This document shows, piece by piece, positions 35,302-43,902 of a stretch of 64,000 bases of DNA. Position numbers and translations under genes: made by a program. The notes beneath the pieces are model-generated. The model had not been told where the DNA came from. It saw nothing but the letters and a program-made list of their open reading frames with translations, and ran no database searches. The DNA comes from Streptomyces griseochromogenes (GTDB taxonomy: Bacteria > Actinomycetota > Actinomycetes > Streptomycetales > Streptomycetaceae), in contig NZ_CP016279.1 of assembly GCF_001542625.1 (NCBI RefSeq), positions 4,774,001-4,838,000 on the forward strand, in the 5' to 3' direction. Within the stretch, counting starts at the first letter, position 1. Each line of letters begins with the position of its first letter.

Positions 35302-36236
35302 ATGATGAGCCGGGGTGATCTGACCGACGCTGAGTGGGCCGTGCTGGAGTCACTGCTGCCGGTGAGCAACAACCGATGCGGCCGGTGGCGGGACCACCGC
35401 CAGGTGATCAACGGGATCATTCACCGGCTCGGCACCGGGGCGCAGTGGCGAGAGCTCCCGGAACGTTTTGGCCCGTGGAAGACCGTCCACAAGCGCCACT
35501 TGCGTTGGTCGGCCGATGGTATCTGGGAACGCCTGCTTCACCACCTCCAGGCCGTCGCCGATGCGGTGAGCGACATCGACTGGGACATCGACGTCGACTC
35601 CACTTCGATCCGCGCCCATCAGCATGCGGCCGGTGCAGCGAGGAAGCCGCCACCGGCCCTGCCGGCTGGGGCAAAGGGGGCTGCGCGAAGATCAGTTCAC
35701 GTGCGCGCGCACATGCGCCGCAGCCGCCGGGAGGCGGTGGCGCACCCGGCGAGGCCCTGGGCCGCTCGCGCGGTGGGCTGACCACGAAGGTGCACCTGGC
35801 CTCGGACGGGCTGTGCCGTCCGCTGGCCTTGCTCGTCACCCCGGGGCAGCGGGCCGACTGCACCCAGTTCATCCCCGTCATGGACAAGATCCGGGTCCCG
35901 CGCGTGGGTTCGGGCCGACCACGGCGGTTGCCGGACAGCGTCAGCGCGGACCGTGCCTACAGCAACAGCAAGATCCGCGCCTATTTGCGACGCAGGGGAA
36001 TCAGCCATGCTATCCCGGAGAAGCGCGACACCATCGCTGCCCGTGAGCGGCGAGGCTCACGCGGCGGGCGGCCACCGGGCTTCGACACCGAACGCTATGC
36101 CGCGCGGAACACGGTGGAACGGGCCGTGAACAAGCTCAAGCAGTTCAGAGCCGTCGCAACGCGCTACGACAAAAGAGCGTACGTCTTCCTCGGAACCGTC
36201 ACCGCCGCGGCCATCCTCATCTGGCTCCGCTCGTGA
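35302..36236 (+). CDS. IS5-family transposase with predicted -1 frameshift
   Basis: The first frame (35302-35781) has DLTDAEWAVLESLLP, the RFGPWKTVHKRHLRWSADGI region and the first catalytic Asp in DVDSTSIRAHQHAAGA. The second frame runs -1 to it and ends at 36236. It supplies GRSRGGLTTKVHLASDGLC, the second Asp in SADRAYSNSKIRAYL and the Glu in NTVERAVNKLKQFRAVATRY. Joining them at the A-AAG-GGG heptamer (35673-35679) yields a full DDE enzyme. ATG 35305 is an alternative start. Both halves look undamaged, so this copy may be active. Confidence 0.85.
35673..35679 (+). other. Slippery heptamer for -1 frameshifting
   Basis: AAAGGGG is read as A AAG GGG in the zero frame (GCA AAG GGG), the canonical X-XXY-YYZ form. 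It lies exactly where the second transposase frame must be entered. Confidence 0.75.
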
Positions 36237-36251
36237 TCGGGGAGACAGGGC
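36232..36251 (-). repeat. Right terminal inverted repeat
   Basis: The reverse complement reads GCCCTGTCTCCCCGATCACG. It overlaps the last codons of the transposase and is followed by CTAG at 36252-36255. Confidence 0.85.
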
Positions 36252-36527
36252 CTAGGCGCGCAGAGCGGCGGACGCGTGGTGACACCACTACATCGCAAGT
36301 TCAAGAAAAACGCTCCTGCCTGGTACGGGGAGCGGCATGGGCAACAGCGCAAGGCGCACTCTTCACGGCGCATCCGCGTCGAGCACGGCATCGCACACCT
36401 GAAGAACTGGAGGGCTCTCGCCCGACAGCTTGGCCGACGCGAGCACATGAGGGACATCGTCCAAGCCGTCGCCGGCCTGCTCTCACACCAGCAGACTGCC
36501 ACCTTCGACCACGGCCTTCGAGCGTGA
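36252..36527 (+). pseudogene. Transposase C-terminal part, interrupted
   Basis: The frame continues the 34370 transposase: LGAQSGGRVVTPLHRKFKKN, then RKAHSSRRIRVEHGIAHLKN and HMRDIVQAVAGLLSHQQTA. The third catalytic residue is in RVEHGIAHLKNW. It is separated from its N-terminal part by the IS with the GNAT passenger. Confidence 0.82.
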
Positions 36528-36578
36528 ACCGACAATGCCAATCCCTCGACGGGCCAAGGCCAACCGTGCACGAGGTCG

Positions 36579-37082
36579 TCAGAGCCTGCCCGTGCGATCT
36601 TGTAGAGCCTTCGCGATCAGGTCGTGGATGAGGTATTCACCGGGAGCCCGGTTCTCCTTGAGACGGGAGAGGTCGTCGGGGCCGAACCAGTCGTATGCGG
36701 TGTGCTTGGACCATTCCAGGGCGGGATGGTCCAGGTCGCCCTCGACTTCGACGAGGTAGTCGGCCTCGTGCCGTGTGCCGTTACCGTCGTCGCCGGTCCA
36801 GGTGGCGACCCCGAGCAGGCGTCGTACCCGGCACAGACGCCAGCCCGTCTCTTCGGCGACTTCCCGGGCAAGGGCGTCCAGCAGGGACTCGCCGGGCTCG
36901 ACGTGGCCACCGACGATGTCCCAGCAGTCTGGAAAGAGCCTGCGGTCGGGGCTGCGTTTCTGGGCGAAGGCCCTGCCGTGCTGGTTGAGGATGACCGCTC
37001 CGACCGCCCAGACTTCGCCATCGGCGAGAGCCGGGATCTCGACGCCGCTGTCCACGGCCGCGTGGTGCTGATCGTCTGGCAT
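36579..37082 (-). CDS. Nudix hydrolase
   Basis: A 167-residue Nudix protein. The full Nudix box GGHVEPGESLLDALAREVAE, then ETGW (residues about 58-81), fits GX5EX7REUXEEXGU and holds the Mg2+-binding glutamates. EVWAVGAVILNQHGRAFAQK is the preceding strand. It cleaves a nucleoside diphosphate linked to another group. The substrate (oxidised nucleotide, ADP-ribose or nucleotide sugar) cannot be read from sequence. It is convergent with the transposase remnant and divergent from the SnoaL-like gene. Confidence 0.92.
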   Translation of the reverse strand: MPDDQHHAAVDSGVEIPALADGEVWAVGAVILNQHGRAFAQKRSPDRRLFPDCWDIVGGHVEPGESLLDALAREVAEETGWRLCRVRRLLGVATWTGDDGNGTRHEADYLVEVEGDLDHPALEWSKHTAYDWFGPDDLSRLKENRAPGEYLIHDLIAKALQDRTGRL

Positions 37083-37191
37083 GGCGTCACTGTAGGGCCG
37101 AGTGTCCGGCCGTCTCCCGGGAACGTCGACCGGAGCATGGGGGGGCAGGGGGATCTCTCATTTCCCAGGAGAGAACGACGGGCTCCTTCGG

Positions 37192-37771
37192 TGGGCGAGG
37201 GTCGTATTACGTGAGGGGTAATCGCGTGGCCGGGCGGGGCGCGGCAAGGTGAAGTCATCGGGTTCCGGGCCGGCGCACTCCGGCTCGGGGCCCGGGCCAA
37301 CTGACGTAAATATCAAGCTACTTCACTGGAACGGGAGTCCCGTCATGTCGATCTACACCACTGCTGTTGCCCGCTACTTCGAGGCGTGGAACGCCACCGA
37401 CGCCGACGCGCTCGCCAAGGCGGTTGCCGCGGCGTGGTCCGAGGACGGCACGTACACCGACCCGCTGGCCGACGTGGGCGGCCACGAGCAGATCGCCGCT
37501 GTGATCCGGGCCGCGCACGAGCAGTTCCCCGGCTTCGAGTTCAGGCTGGCCGGTGACGTGGACGGCAATCACCACATCGCCCGCTTCGGCTGGGAGCTCG
37601 TGTCCACCGGCGACGGCTCCGCGCCGGTCGCCGGTTCGGATGTGGTCACCCTGGCCGAGGACGGCCGAATCGCCTCCGTCCTCGGCTTCCTCGACCGGCT
37701 CCCCGAGGCATGAACCTTCACCCGGGAGAGGACCGATAAGGACCTGCTCGATATTCCCCCGCTGGGCGTAC
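37192..37771 (+). repeat. Segmental duplication, copy 1
   Basis: About 580 bp nearly identical, with no length change, to 48650-49229 (constant offset 11,458). It covers the promoter region, the whole SnoaL-like gene and about 50 bp beyond. It contains the dyad ATTAC-N7-GTAAT at 37206-37222. Confidence 0.9.
37345..37713 (+). CDS. SnoaL/NTF2-like protein, copy 1
   Basis: A 122-residue cone-shaped NTF2-fold protein of the SnoaL-like type. It has VARYFEAWNATDADALAKAV, DGTYTDPLADVGGHEQIAAV, HEQFPGFEFRLAGDVDGNHH and FGWELVSTGDG. Such folds form polyketide cyclases, isomerases or non-catalytic ligand binders. ATG 37345 is used; in-frame codons upstream back to 37249 are part of the leader. A near-identical copy lies at 48803. 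No regulator is adjacent, but a palindromic ATTAC...GTAAT element precedes both copies. Confidence 0.88.
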   Translation: MSIYTTAVARYFEAWNATDADALAKAVAAAWSEDGTYTDPLADVGGHEQIAAVIRAAHEQFPGFEFRLAGDVDGNHHIARFGWELVSTGDGSAPVAGSDVVTLAEDGRIASVLGFLDRLPEA

Positions 37772-38353
37772 GCCTCCAGGCCACAGGCCTACTGATCGAA
37801 CGCGCGTCTAGGCTGGCGCCGTGAGCGACAAGGACACGTACACCAGCTACGAATGGCTTCCAGGGTGCATCTGTAGGTGCCACCAGGTTCCGGAAGACCC
37901 CAGTGAAGGCACGGAATAGAGAATCTGCGCACGCTGTGCCGCTCCTGCAACAGCCGTCGAGGGACTGGCTACCTCCCGGACATCGATGCACAAGGTCCTG
38001 GAGAGGCCGCCTCAGCAGGGGACTTCGGGCGTGGTGATGGCTTGGACAACGGGATCTGACTCTTCACCACGAGCCTCGAATGGCAACAAGTACAGGATCC
38101 GCTCGCACCACACCGGCATCTGGACGACTCGGGGGCAGAGGCTAAGGTAACTGGCGGGCAGGTGCATCAGCCGCCATACGGCCGCCGACGAGCAGTCCGA
38201 GAGAGACTTCCGGGTGATCAGCACTCTGATCCGGGTCAGAGTCCGGAACTGCGCCGCTCCGCGGTCAGCCCGCCGCCTCACGCGTACCGCATCCCACCGG
38301 TTTACCGCAGGGATCACCACGCGTCACCACCCTTCGAAAACAATCCGAAGAGG
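37772..38353. other. Gene-free stretch
   Basis: About 580 bases. A minus-strand frame of 102 codons (38320-38012) and a tiny GTG frame at 37821 were considered; neither shows a family pattern. I call nothing. Confidence 0.4.
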
Positions 38354-38598
38354 TCAGCAGCCCTCACCGCGGAGCGTGTCGAGGACGTGGGGCCAGGCAG
38401 TCGCCCCCAACAGCGCGCCAGCTTCGGGCGTGCCGCCGTAGAGGAATTTCGGGGATGCCGGCGCCAGGCTCTCGCCGGGAAGACGCGGGCGGTGACCGGC
38501 CCCTGCTGGGCGAGGATGCGGGCCCTTTCCCTTTCGATACGCCCGCTGGAACCCGCCAGGACCAGAACCCCGACGTCACTGCCGCCGGCAGGAGTGAC
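38354..38598 (-). pseudogene. BAAT-type acyl hydrolase, internally deleted
   Basis: The minus strand starts VTPAGGSDVGVLVLAGSSGR, then IERERARILAQQG, the N-terminal strand-turn-helix of bile-acid-CoA-type/dienelactone-like hydrolases. After a frame change it continues KFLYGGTPEAGALLGATAWP, then HVLDTL, which is the C-terminal end of the same family. The catalytic core between them is gone. The N-terminal side stops abruptly at the neighbouring IS. Confidence 0.7.
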
Positions 38599-38625
38599 TA
38601 AGAACTCGCGCGGATAGGCGTGGGC

Positions 38626-39468
38626 TTACGGGCGTCGCCTCGGGCGGTTGTCCCAGCGGTTGGTGGTCCAGGATCGTCGGATCAGGCTGCGGACGGTGAT
38701 GATCGTGTCTGCGAGGTCGAAGAAGGCGTCGATCACGACGGCGCGGCGTTCGTAGCAGCGGGAAAGACGGTGGAAGGCGTTCTGCCAGGCGTGGGTGCGC
38801 TCGACGTGCCACCGCCGGCTCGCCTGAATCGGTGCTTTCTCGCCCTTGTGCGCTATTCGACCGTGCAGCCCGCGTTCGTCGAGCGGGGCGCGGGTCTTGT
38901 TCGAGTCGTACCCAGCGTCCAGGTGCACCGTGATGTCGTCGGGCAGCGGCCCGAGTTCCGCGAGGCGGTCCAGGGTCGGGGCCAGCAGTGGAGAGTCGTG
39001 ACAGTTCGCCCCGGCCAGGACACGGCCGAGCGGGATTCCGTAGCCGTCAGTCATGCCGGAGCGCTTCAGGCCCTGTTTTCCCCGGTCGACCGGGGAACGG
39101 CCGGCGACCTCGCCGCCGCCGGGTGCCTTGGTGAGGGAGCCGTCGATGGCGATCTGATCCAGCATCAGGCCGACGATGCGGTCCTAGGAGTCGAGCGCGA
39201 TCTGCTTCAACTGGCTGAAGATGCCCAGGCGGATCCACTCATCGCGACGGCTGCGGATGGTGCTCGCCGAGCAGGTCGTGTCAGCAATCGCCTCGTAGGG
39301 GCAGCCGAACCGCAGCAACTGCAGAAGCTTGTCGAACACGATCCGGTCACTGATGCGCGGACGGTGGCAGCGCAGAGGATGGTCCGGGTGGTAGAGCGGC
39401 CGCTGGGGCAGCAGGGCCGAGAACTGGTCCCACAGCGGTTCGGTCAGCCATGGCGGAAGAACAGGCAC
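38626..39468 (-). pseudogene. IS5-family transposase with one amber codon
   Basis: A 281-codon transposase frame from GTG 39468: WLTEPLWDQFSALLPQRP, SDRIVFDKLLQLLRFGCPYE, then IAIDGSLTKAPGGGEVAGRS with the first Asp, VHLDAGYDSNKTRAPLDERG with the second, and RTHAWQNAFHRLSRCYERRA near the end. A single in-frame TAG (39184-39186, after QIALDS) interrupts an otherwise intact sequence. A recent nonsense mutation, or readthrough, would explain it. The element's inverted repeats were not identified. Confidence 0.83.
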
Positions 39469-39608
39469 AGGTCTCCCCGGTGATCGCAGAGCGTCGCGCT
39501 GGGCTGGCGGCAGCGATCGCCTCGACTGCCTGCGTCCGGCTGATAAGCCCTTCCCGAACGTCGCCGCATCGTGGTCGCACTCCAGAGTTGACCATCCCAC
39601 CCCAGCAT

Positions 39609-39625
39609 TGTCATCATTGATGACA
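39609..39625 (+). promoter_or_regulatory. Palindromic TetR operator
   Basis: TGTCATCATTGATGACA is a perfect 8-1-8 palindrome 31 bases upstream of the tetR start at 39657. It is the likely autoregulatory site for the two-gene operon. Confidence 0.75.
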
Positions 39626-39656
39626 GCACTGATGATTTCGAGAGTGGGGGACGGAC

Positions 39657-40343
39657 ATGGCTGTGGGCAAGGGCCGGGCGGTGCGGTTGTCGCCGGAGCT
39701 GATCGTGGAAGCGGCCGTGCGGATCGCGGCGCGGGCGGAACCGGACGGGCTGACCGGACGGGCTCTGGGAGAGGAACTGGGTGTGGACCGGTCGGCGGTG
39801 TGGCGGCATTTCGCGGACCGGGACGCGCTGCTGCTGGCGGTGGGTGACCGGCTGCTGGCAATGGCCGTGGAGCGTGTGCCCGACGGCCTGGGGCCGCGGG
39901 AGGTTCTGCAGGAGCTGGCCCGCTCCCTGGTGGAGGTCTTTGAGGCCCACCCGTACGTCGGTGCGGCCGTCGCATGCCGGACCACCCGCGGCCCGGGGGA
40001 GTTCGCCGCGATGGAGACGATGCTCACGGCGCTGGAGGAGATCGGTCTGGACGAGGGCAGTGTGGCCCGCTACCAACGGATGCTCGCCGACACCGTGCTG
40101 GCGTACGCGGGCATGCGTGCCGGGTATGCCGCGCTCCCGCAGGAGGTGCGCTCCGCCGACGAGCATGCCTGGGCCGGGGCATACGCCACCATCTCCCCCG
40201 AGCAGTATCCGGCCATCACCACGCACCTGCCCCACCTGGCAGCGCAGGACGACGAGGCCGTCTTCCAGACGCTGATGGAGGCGTTCTGGCTGGCCGTCGA
40301 CGCAACCGCCCGCACCACCCCCAAGGACGACGCCGATGTCTGA
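39657..40343 (+). CDS. TetR-family regulator
   Basis: A 228-residue regulator. The helix-turn-helix is at about 31-52 (GLTGRALGEELGVDRSAVWR, then HFADRDALLLAVGDRLL), and the C-terminal domain is the TetR_C type found in many actinobacteria. It overlaps the following hydrolase gene by eight bases, so the two are co-translated. A perfect palindrome at 39609 is its probable operator. The ligand is unknown. Confidence 0.9.
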   Translation: MAVGKGRAVRLSPELIVEAAVRIAARAEPDGLTGRALGEELGVDRSAVWRHFADRDALLLAVGDRLLAMAVERVPDGLGPREVLQELARSLVEVFEAHPYVGAAVACRTTRGPGEFAAMETMLTALEEIGLDEGSVARYQRMLADTVLAYAGMRAGYAALPQEVRSADEHAWAGAYATISPEQYPAITTHLPHLAAQDDEAVFQTLMEAFWLAVDATARTTPKDDADV

Positions 40344-41691
40344 CCACCGCCCTGCTGCGGAAGCCGCCGACGAGGCTGACGAGGCTGTCGACACGGACCA
40401 GAAAGCCCCCCAGGACAGCAGTCCCGAACCGGCAGCCAGCTCCCGGTCCGCTTCCGCTGCCGGTCCCACCACCCGGGCCGTGGAGCCGACCGACCGCACC
40501 GTGGCCGACTCGCGTTCTGCAAGGCCGCGGACACGGCGCGTACTACGGCGCACCCTCATCGCGCTGCCGGTGGCGCTTGGCGTGCTGGTGGCCGGCTCCT
40601 ACACGGCCACCGCGCTGCTGGACATCCCCTCCCCACCCACGCTGGTCCAACTGCTGACCACCGAGCCCTCGCGGCAGGGCGACCTGTTCGCCACCCGCAC
40701 CATCCCCGCCTCCGCCACGCCGGCACCCCTGCCCGTCCACGACGTGTCGCTTCCTGCGACCGTGCCATGGAAGGGCGAGCGGGTGCCGGTCGAGCAGTTC
40801 CTGACGACCACCCACACCAATGCCTTCCTTGTCCTCAGGAATGGCCGGCTGACCCACGAGTGGTACCGCAACGGGGTGAGCCCCACCACCCGCCTGTCGT
40901 CCTGGTCGGCCGCCAAGTCGGTGGTGTCCCTGCTCGCCGGGCAGGCCATCGAACAGGGCAGACTCCGGGAAGACGACCGGCTGGTCGATATCCTGCCCCA
41001 GCTGAAGACCGGCGGGGCCTACGACGCCATCACCGTGCGCGACCTGCTGGACATGACCTCGGGCGTGGACGTCCCGGAGAACTACAACGAGTACTACCCG
41101 CTGACCGGCACCGCCCGGATGTACCTCACCCGGGACCTGCCCGCCTTCGCGCAGGACCATCGCGAACTGCAGTTCCCGCCGGGCAGTCAAGGCGCCTACC
41201 GCAGCATCGACACCGAACTCCTCGGCCAGGTCCTGGCCAAGGCCCAAGGACGGCCGCTGGCCGACCTCCTGGCGGACAACATCTGGGCACCGATGGGAGC
41301 ACAGGACAGCGCCACCTGGAACCTCGACCACGACAACGGCCACGAGAAGGCGTACTGCTGCATCAACGCCACCCCCCGCGACTACGCCAAACTCGGCCAA
41401 CTCGTCCTGAACAACGGCCGCGCCCAGGACAAACAGATCATCCCCCCGGCATGGATCAAGCGCATCGCCACCCCAGCACCCCACAAAGTCGACGGCTGGG
41501 GCTACTCCGCGCAGTGGTGGCATCCGCCCGGCGGCAACGGCAAGGACTACTCCGCCCTCGGCGTGTACGGGCAGTACATCTACGTCGACCCCGTAAGCAA
41601 GACCGTCGTGGTGAAACTCAGCGACTACGGGGACCAGCAAGACGAACAGGAGACCTTCGACGCCCTGCGCGCCATCGCCCAGAGCGGCTGA
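40336..41691 (+). CDS. Membrane-anchored serine hydrolase (PBP/beta-lactamase fold)
   Basis: A 451-residue protein. It has a disordered acidic N-terminus (1-60), one transmembrane segment (about 71-93, LRRTLIALPVALGVLVAG), and an extracytoplasmic class C beta-lactamase-fold domain. The nucleophile is Ser191 in SWSAAKS (SxxK). Later motifs include AITVRDLLDMTSGVDVPENY and FPPGSQGAYRSIDTELLGQV. Activities of this group include esterase, D-amino-peptidase and 6-aminohexanoate-dimer hydrolase. It starts eight bases before the TetR stop. It probably acts at the cell surface under TetR control; the substrate is unknown. Confidence 0.87.
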   Translation: MSDHRPAAEAADEADEAVDTDQKAPQDSSPEPAASSRSASAAGPTTRAVEPTDRTVADSRSARPRTRRVLRRTLIALPVALGVLVAGSYTATALLDIPSPPTLVQLLTTEPSRQGDLFATRTIPASATPAPLPVHDVSLPATVPWKGERVPVEQFLTTTHTNAFLVLRNGRLTHEWYRNGVSPTTRLSSWSAAKSVVSLLAGQAIEQGRLREDDRLVDILPQLKTGGAYDAITVRDLLDMTSGVDVPENYNEYYPLTGTARMYLTRDLPAFAQDHRELQFPPGSQGAYRSIDTELLGQVLAKAQGRPLADLLADNIWAPMGAQDSATWNLDHDNGHEKAYCCINATPRDYAKLGQLVLNNGRAQDKQIIPPAWIKRIATPAPHKVDGWGYSAQWWHPPGGNGKDYSALGVYGQYIYVDPVSKTVVVKLSDYGDQQDEQETFDALRAIAQSG

Positions 41692-41986
41692 CCTGTACCT
41701 GCCGTGCTGTCACGGGTACCCCCGCGCCTATCTGCGCGATCTCTAAGAAGCCTTCCTACGGGTCGGTCAACTCGTGCTCACTGACTTCCACGTGGCCCCC
41801 CAGCCGGTCTGCCTCAGCTTGTCAGCACAGACGAGTCGGCTCTGCCGCTCCTCCTGGATCGACCGCGCTCGCCCCGTGTGGCCACCGACAGTGTCAATCC
41901 TGAGGTCCCCAATGGCCTCGTCCTCCGGAACCACAGCAAGTCGCCTGTTGTTCGCCAACTGTCTGCGGAGTGAGGGTCAGAGCAAG
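41692..41986. other. Gene-free stretch
   Basis: About 300 bases. A minus-strand frame (41958-41767) contains DEAIGDLRIDTVGGHTGRAR, perhaps another remnant, but it has no start signal and no family I recognise. Confidence 0.35.
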
Positions 41987-42017
41987 GCCGCCTCCCCCTG
42001 GACAGGGAGGAGGCGAC
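41987..42017 (-). terminator. Stem-loop after DUF3761 gene
   Basis: GTCGCCTCCTCCCT pairs with AGGGGGAGGCGGC across a GTCC loop with one bulge. It begins 15 bases beyond the stop of the minus-strand gene. Confidence 0.7.
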
Positions 42018-42031
42018 CGTAGTTCGGGGGC

Positions 42032-42301
42032 TTACTTGAACCAGTACCGGACGCCGTGGTGGTGCGAGCAGGTGCCCTGGGAGTGCCGCGAGTACGACAG
42101 GGACGCGTCCTTGCACTTGGCCGTCTCGTACTTGTCCTTGGGCTTCTGGTGGTGCGTCCATCCGCACAGCCCGGTGGTGTGGTGGATGCAGTGGTGAGCT
42201 GTGTTGGTGGACGGCAGCGTCGCTGCCGAGGCGGTTGGCGCGCTGAAGAAGACGCCGGCGAGGGCGACAGCGACGGCTGAAGCGGCAAAACGTATACGCA
42301 A
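42032..42301 (-). CDS. Secreted DUF3761-like protein
   Basis: An 89-residue exported protein. The signal peptide is MRIRFAASAVAVALAGVFFS with cleavage after ASA. The mature part ends in CKDASLSYSRHSQGTCSHHH, then GVRYWF, matching DUF3761 (CkDG..S.S....GtCShHgGVk.W), with several His and Cys residues that may bind metal or form disulfides. A terminator follows. The function of the domain is unknown. Confidence 0.85.
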   Translation of the reverse strand: MRIRFAASAVAVALAGVFFSAPTASAATLPSTNTAHHCIHHTTGLCGWTHHQKPKDKYETAKCKDASLSYSRHSQGTCSHHHGVRYWFK

Positions 42302-42519
42302 AGGAATCCCCCCTTGTGAAGTTGGGCAACGTGCGGCGCGAGCTTATAGCGGTTTGAACTATGTACTGGCAGGTACCGGAATGTCAGTGCCAGGCAACTG
42401 CAGGGCGAGAGGGTGATCTGTCCTGGTATATGGCAATACATCTGCTGCGTTCGTTTGAGCGAGCGTCAAGTTCGCCGCGCGCTGCGTCCGTTCGGCGGCA
42501 CGGGTGTGCGGTGGTTCAG

Positions 42520-42660
42520 GGAATGGGGTGGCGAGGTAATCGCCATGCTCCAGGTCGTCGAGCAGTGTCGGGCGGGTGGGCGACCAGCTGAGCAGCTCCT
42601 GCGTGTAAGGGCCGGAGACGGGCGCGTCGGTGCCGTAGGCAGGGGCCGCCCGCCTCAGCC
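42520..42660 (-). pseudogene. C-terminal scrap of an SDR/epimerase
   Basis: The minus strand reads GPYTQELLSWSPTRPTLLDD, then LEHGDYL. This is the end of atypical SDRs (LTRELLGWxPTxPxLxxDLxxGHYF). No start, Rossmann motif or catalytic residues remain nearby. Confidence 0.65.
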
Positions 42661-42929
42661 CTCGTTTCTCGGGGGGTGCGGCTCCGATCGAGCCCACGCC
42701 GTGCGCGCTCGGCCGACACTAAGCTTCCCCACTCAAGGATCACCGGGCGGCGGCGATCCGGGCCGGTGGCGCCGAGGGGCGGCGGCTCCTTGGCGTTGCA
42801 TCGGCGGGCACTCCTTCAGGTGGTTTGATGCACGGCGCCGATGGCGCCCTGTTGTCTACTGAATACGCTGAGTTACTCCGGCGTGTCGCGTGCAGTGCGA
42901 TCCGCAGCGATGGAAGGGGTACACGCGCA

Positions 42930-43223
42930 ATGCGACGCATGGCAAAGGCCTTAGGGACGCTCGGGGTAGCTGTGGCACTCGTGCTCACTGTCTCGAACTC
43001 CGCTTACGCCGCCCATGGATTCCTGATCATCGATGGTGTGGCGCACCGGGATCCCAGCGGCTGCTTCCCGCTTGGAGACTTCGTTCCTTCGGTGGTCACC
43101 AATCGGACTGACGCGGTCGCCGAGGTGTGGTCCGGGCCCGACTGCAAAGGGCAGGTTGACTGGTTGATCTACCCCGGTGAGACGTACCAGCCCAACGGTA
43201 GCCGGAGCGTCTTCGTCCTCTGA
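42930..43223 (+). CDS. Small secreted protein with one disulfide
   Basis: A 97-residue exported protein. It has MRRMAKALGTLGVAVALVLT, a cleavage after AYA, then a mature domain of about 70 residues containing exactly two cysteines (SGCFPLGDF and GPDCKGQVDW). Alternating hydrophobics suggest a small beta fold. GGAAGGGG lies about ten bases before ATG 42930, and a perfect hairpin terminator follows. I recognise no family. Confidence 0.75.
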   Translation: MRRMAKALGTLGVAVALVLTVSNSAYAAHGFLIIDGVAHRDPSGCFPLGDFVPSVVTNRTDAVAEVWSGPDCKGQVDWLIYPGETYQPNGSRSVFVL

Positions 43224-43261
43224 GGCCCTGCATCCGGTAGCCGGCCGTCGGGCAGCTCGAC

Positions 43262-43303
43262 TGAACCCGCGTACCCACGCACACAAGGGAGCACGCGGGT
43301 TCA
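43262..43303 (+). terminator. Stem-loop after small secreted protein gene
   Basis: TGAACCCGCGT and ACGCGGGTTCA form a perfect 11-bp stem, 38 bases after the stop. Confidence 0.7.
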
Positions 43304-43902
43304 CCACATTTGCATCGACGGCCCGGCGCCTGGCCAAGGCATGTCCGGCGGATCATGTGACTGCTGCGTGCCCGCGTCGTTGATGTGGACATGGGGCGGG
43401 GCGATCCGACAGATGCCGGGTGTGCACGGCTGCGGCCGTTTCTGCGCGCCCCCACCGCCCCCGCCACGCCCACCGTCTCGACCCGTTGTCGGATCCCTGT
43501 CCATCGCCGATCAGGCATGCGCAGAAGTCAGGTGCTGTCACCGGCGACGGAACTGCCGGGGGTTCGGCGCGGCAGGCGATGGCTGTGACGGTGGCGCCCA
43601 CCAGGGCCGTGAGCATCCTGACGAGGACTGATGGTTGGCGCAGCGCACGCGTTGTGCCGTTCGTTGTACCCGGTGCAGGCCGGAGTTCGCCGCCCGGGGA
43701 GCGACGCGAGAACGCGAGCAGGAGCGCGATCGACCTGGTCGCCGAGCTGAACACCGTACCGGGAAGGTGTCGACTGATCTGCGGTGTCGGTCATCTGTCG
43801 GGGGCTGTCGGTCGGATGTCGGCGGCTCGTCGGCGGGGCGTGACACCTTCCTGAGAAGGCCGGCTGGAGTTCACCGGGCGGCCCCGATCGCGAGGAGCCA
43901 TC
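43304..43902. other. Gene-free stretch upstream of TetX-like gene
   Basis: No convincing gene. At 43776-43840 the hexamer TGTCGG recurs four times at short intervals just upstream of the monooxygenase gene, which may be a regulatory array. Confidence 0.35.

Larger units (their letters stand above)
34569..36251 (+). mobile_element. IS5-type element with GNAT passenger gene
   Basis: An apparently complete 1683-bp element. Its ends are inverted repeats, GTCCTGTCTCCCCGATCACG at the left and the complement of GCCCTGTCTCCCCGATCACG at the right (one mismatch in 20). It is flanked on both sides by CTAG, a likely 4-bp target duplication (or target palindrome). Inside are a GNAT acetyltransferase gene and a two-frame IS5 transposase with a slippery heptamer. 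The first 700 bp, including the GNAT gene, are not normal IS content. It is inserted within another transposase gene. Confidence 0.82.

Noticed and set aside
38012..38320. 102-codon minus-strand frame
   Set aside because: Composition is less biased than usual, but there is no ribosome-binding site, no family pattern and the surrounding region is full of remnants.
43353..43754. Minus-strand frame with a lipobox-like TAIAC
   Set aside because: No ribosome-binding site at the relevant ATG, no protein-like mature domain, and composition typical of random GC-rich DNA.
43776..43840. TGTCGG repeats as a possible CRISPR-like or iteron array
   Set aside because: The units are only six bases, irregularly spaced, and four in number. 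At most they are a regulator site.
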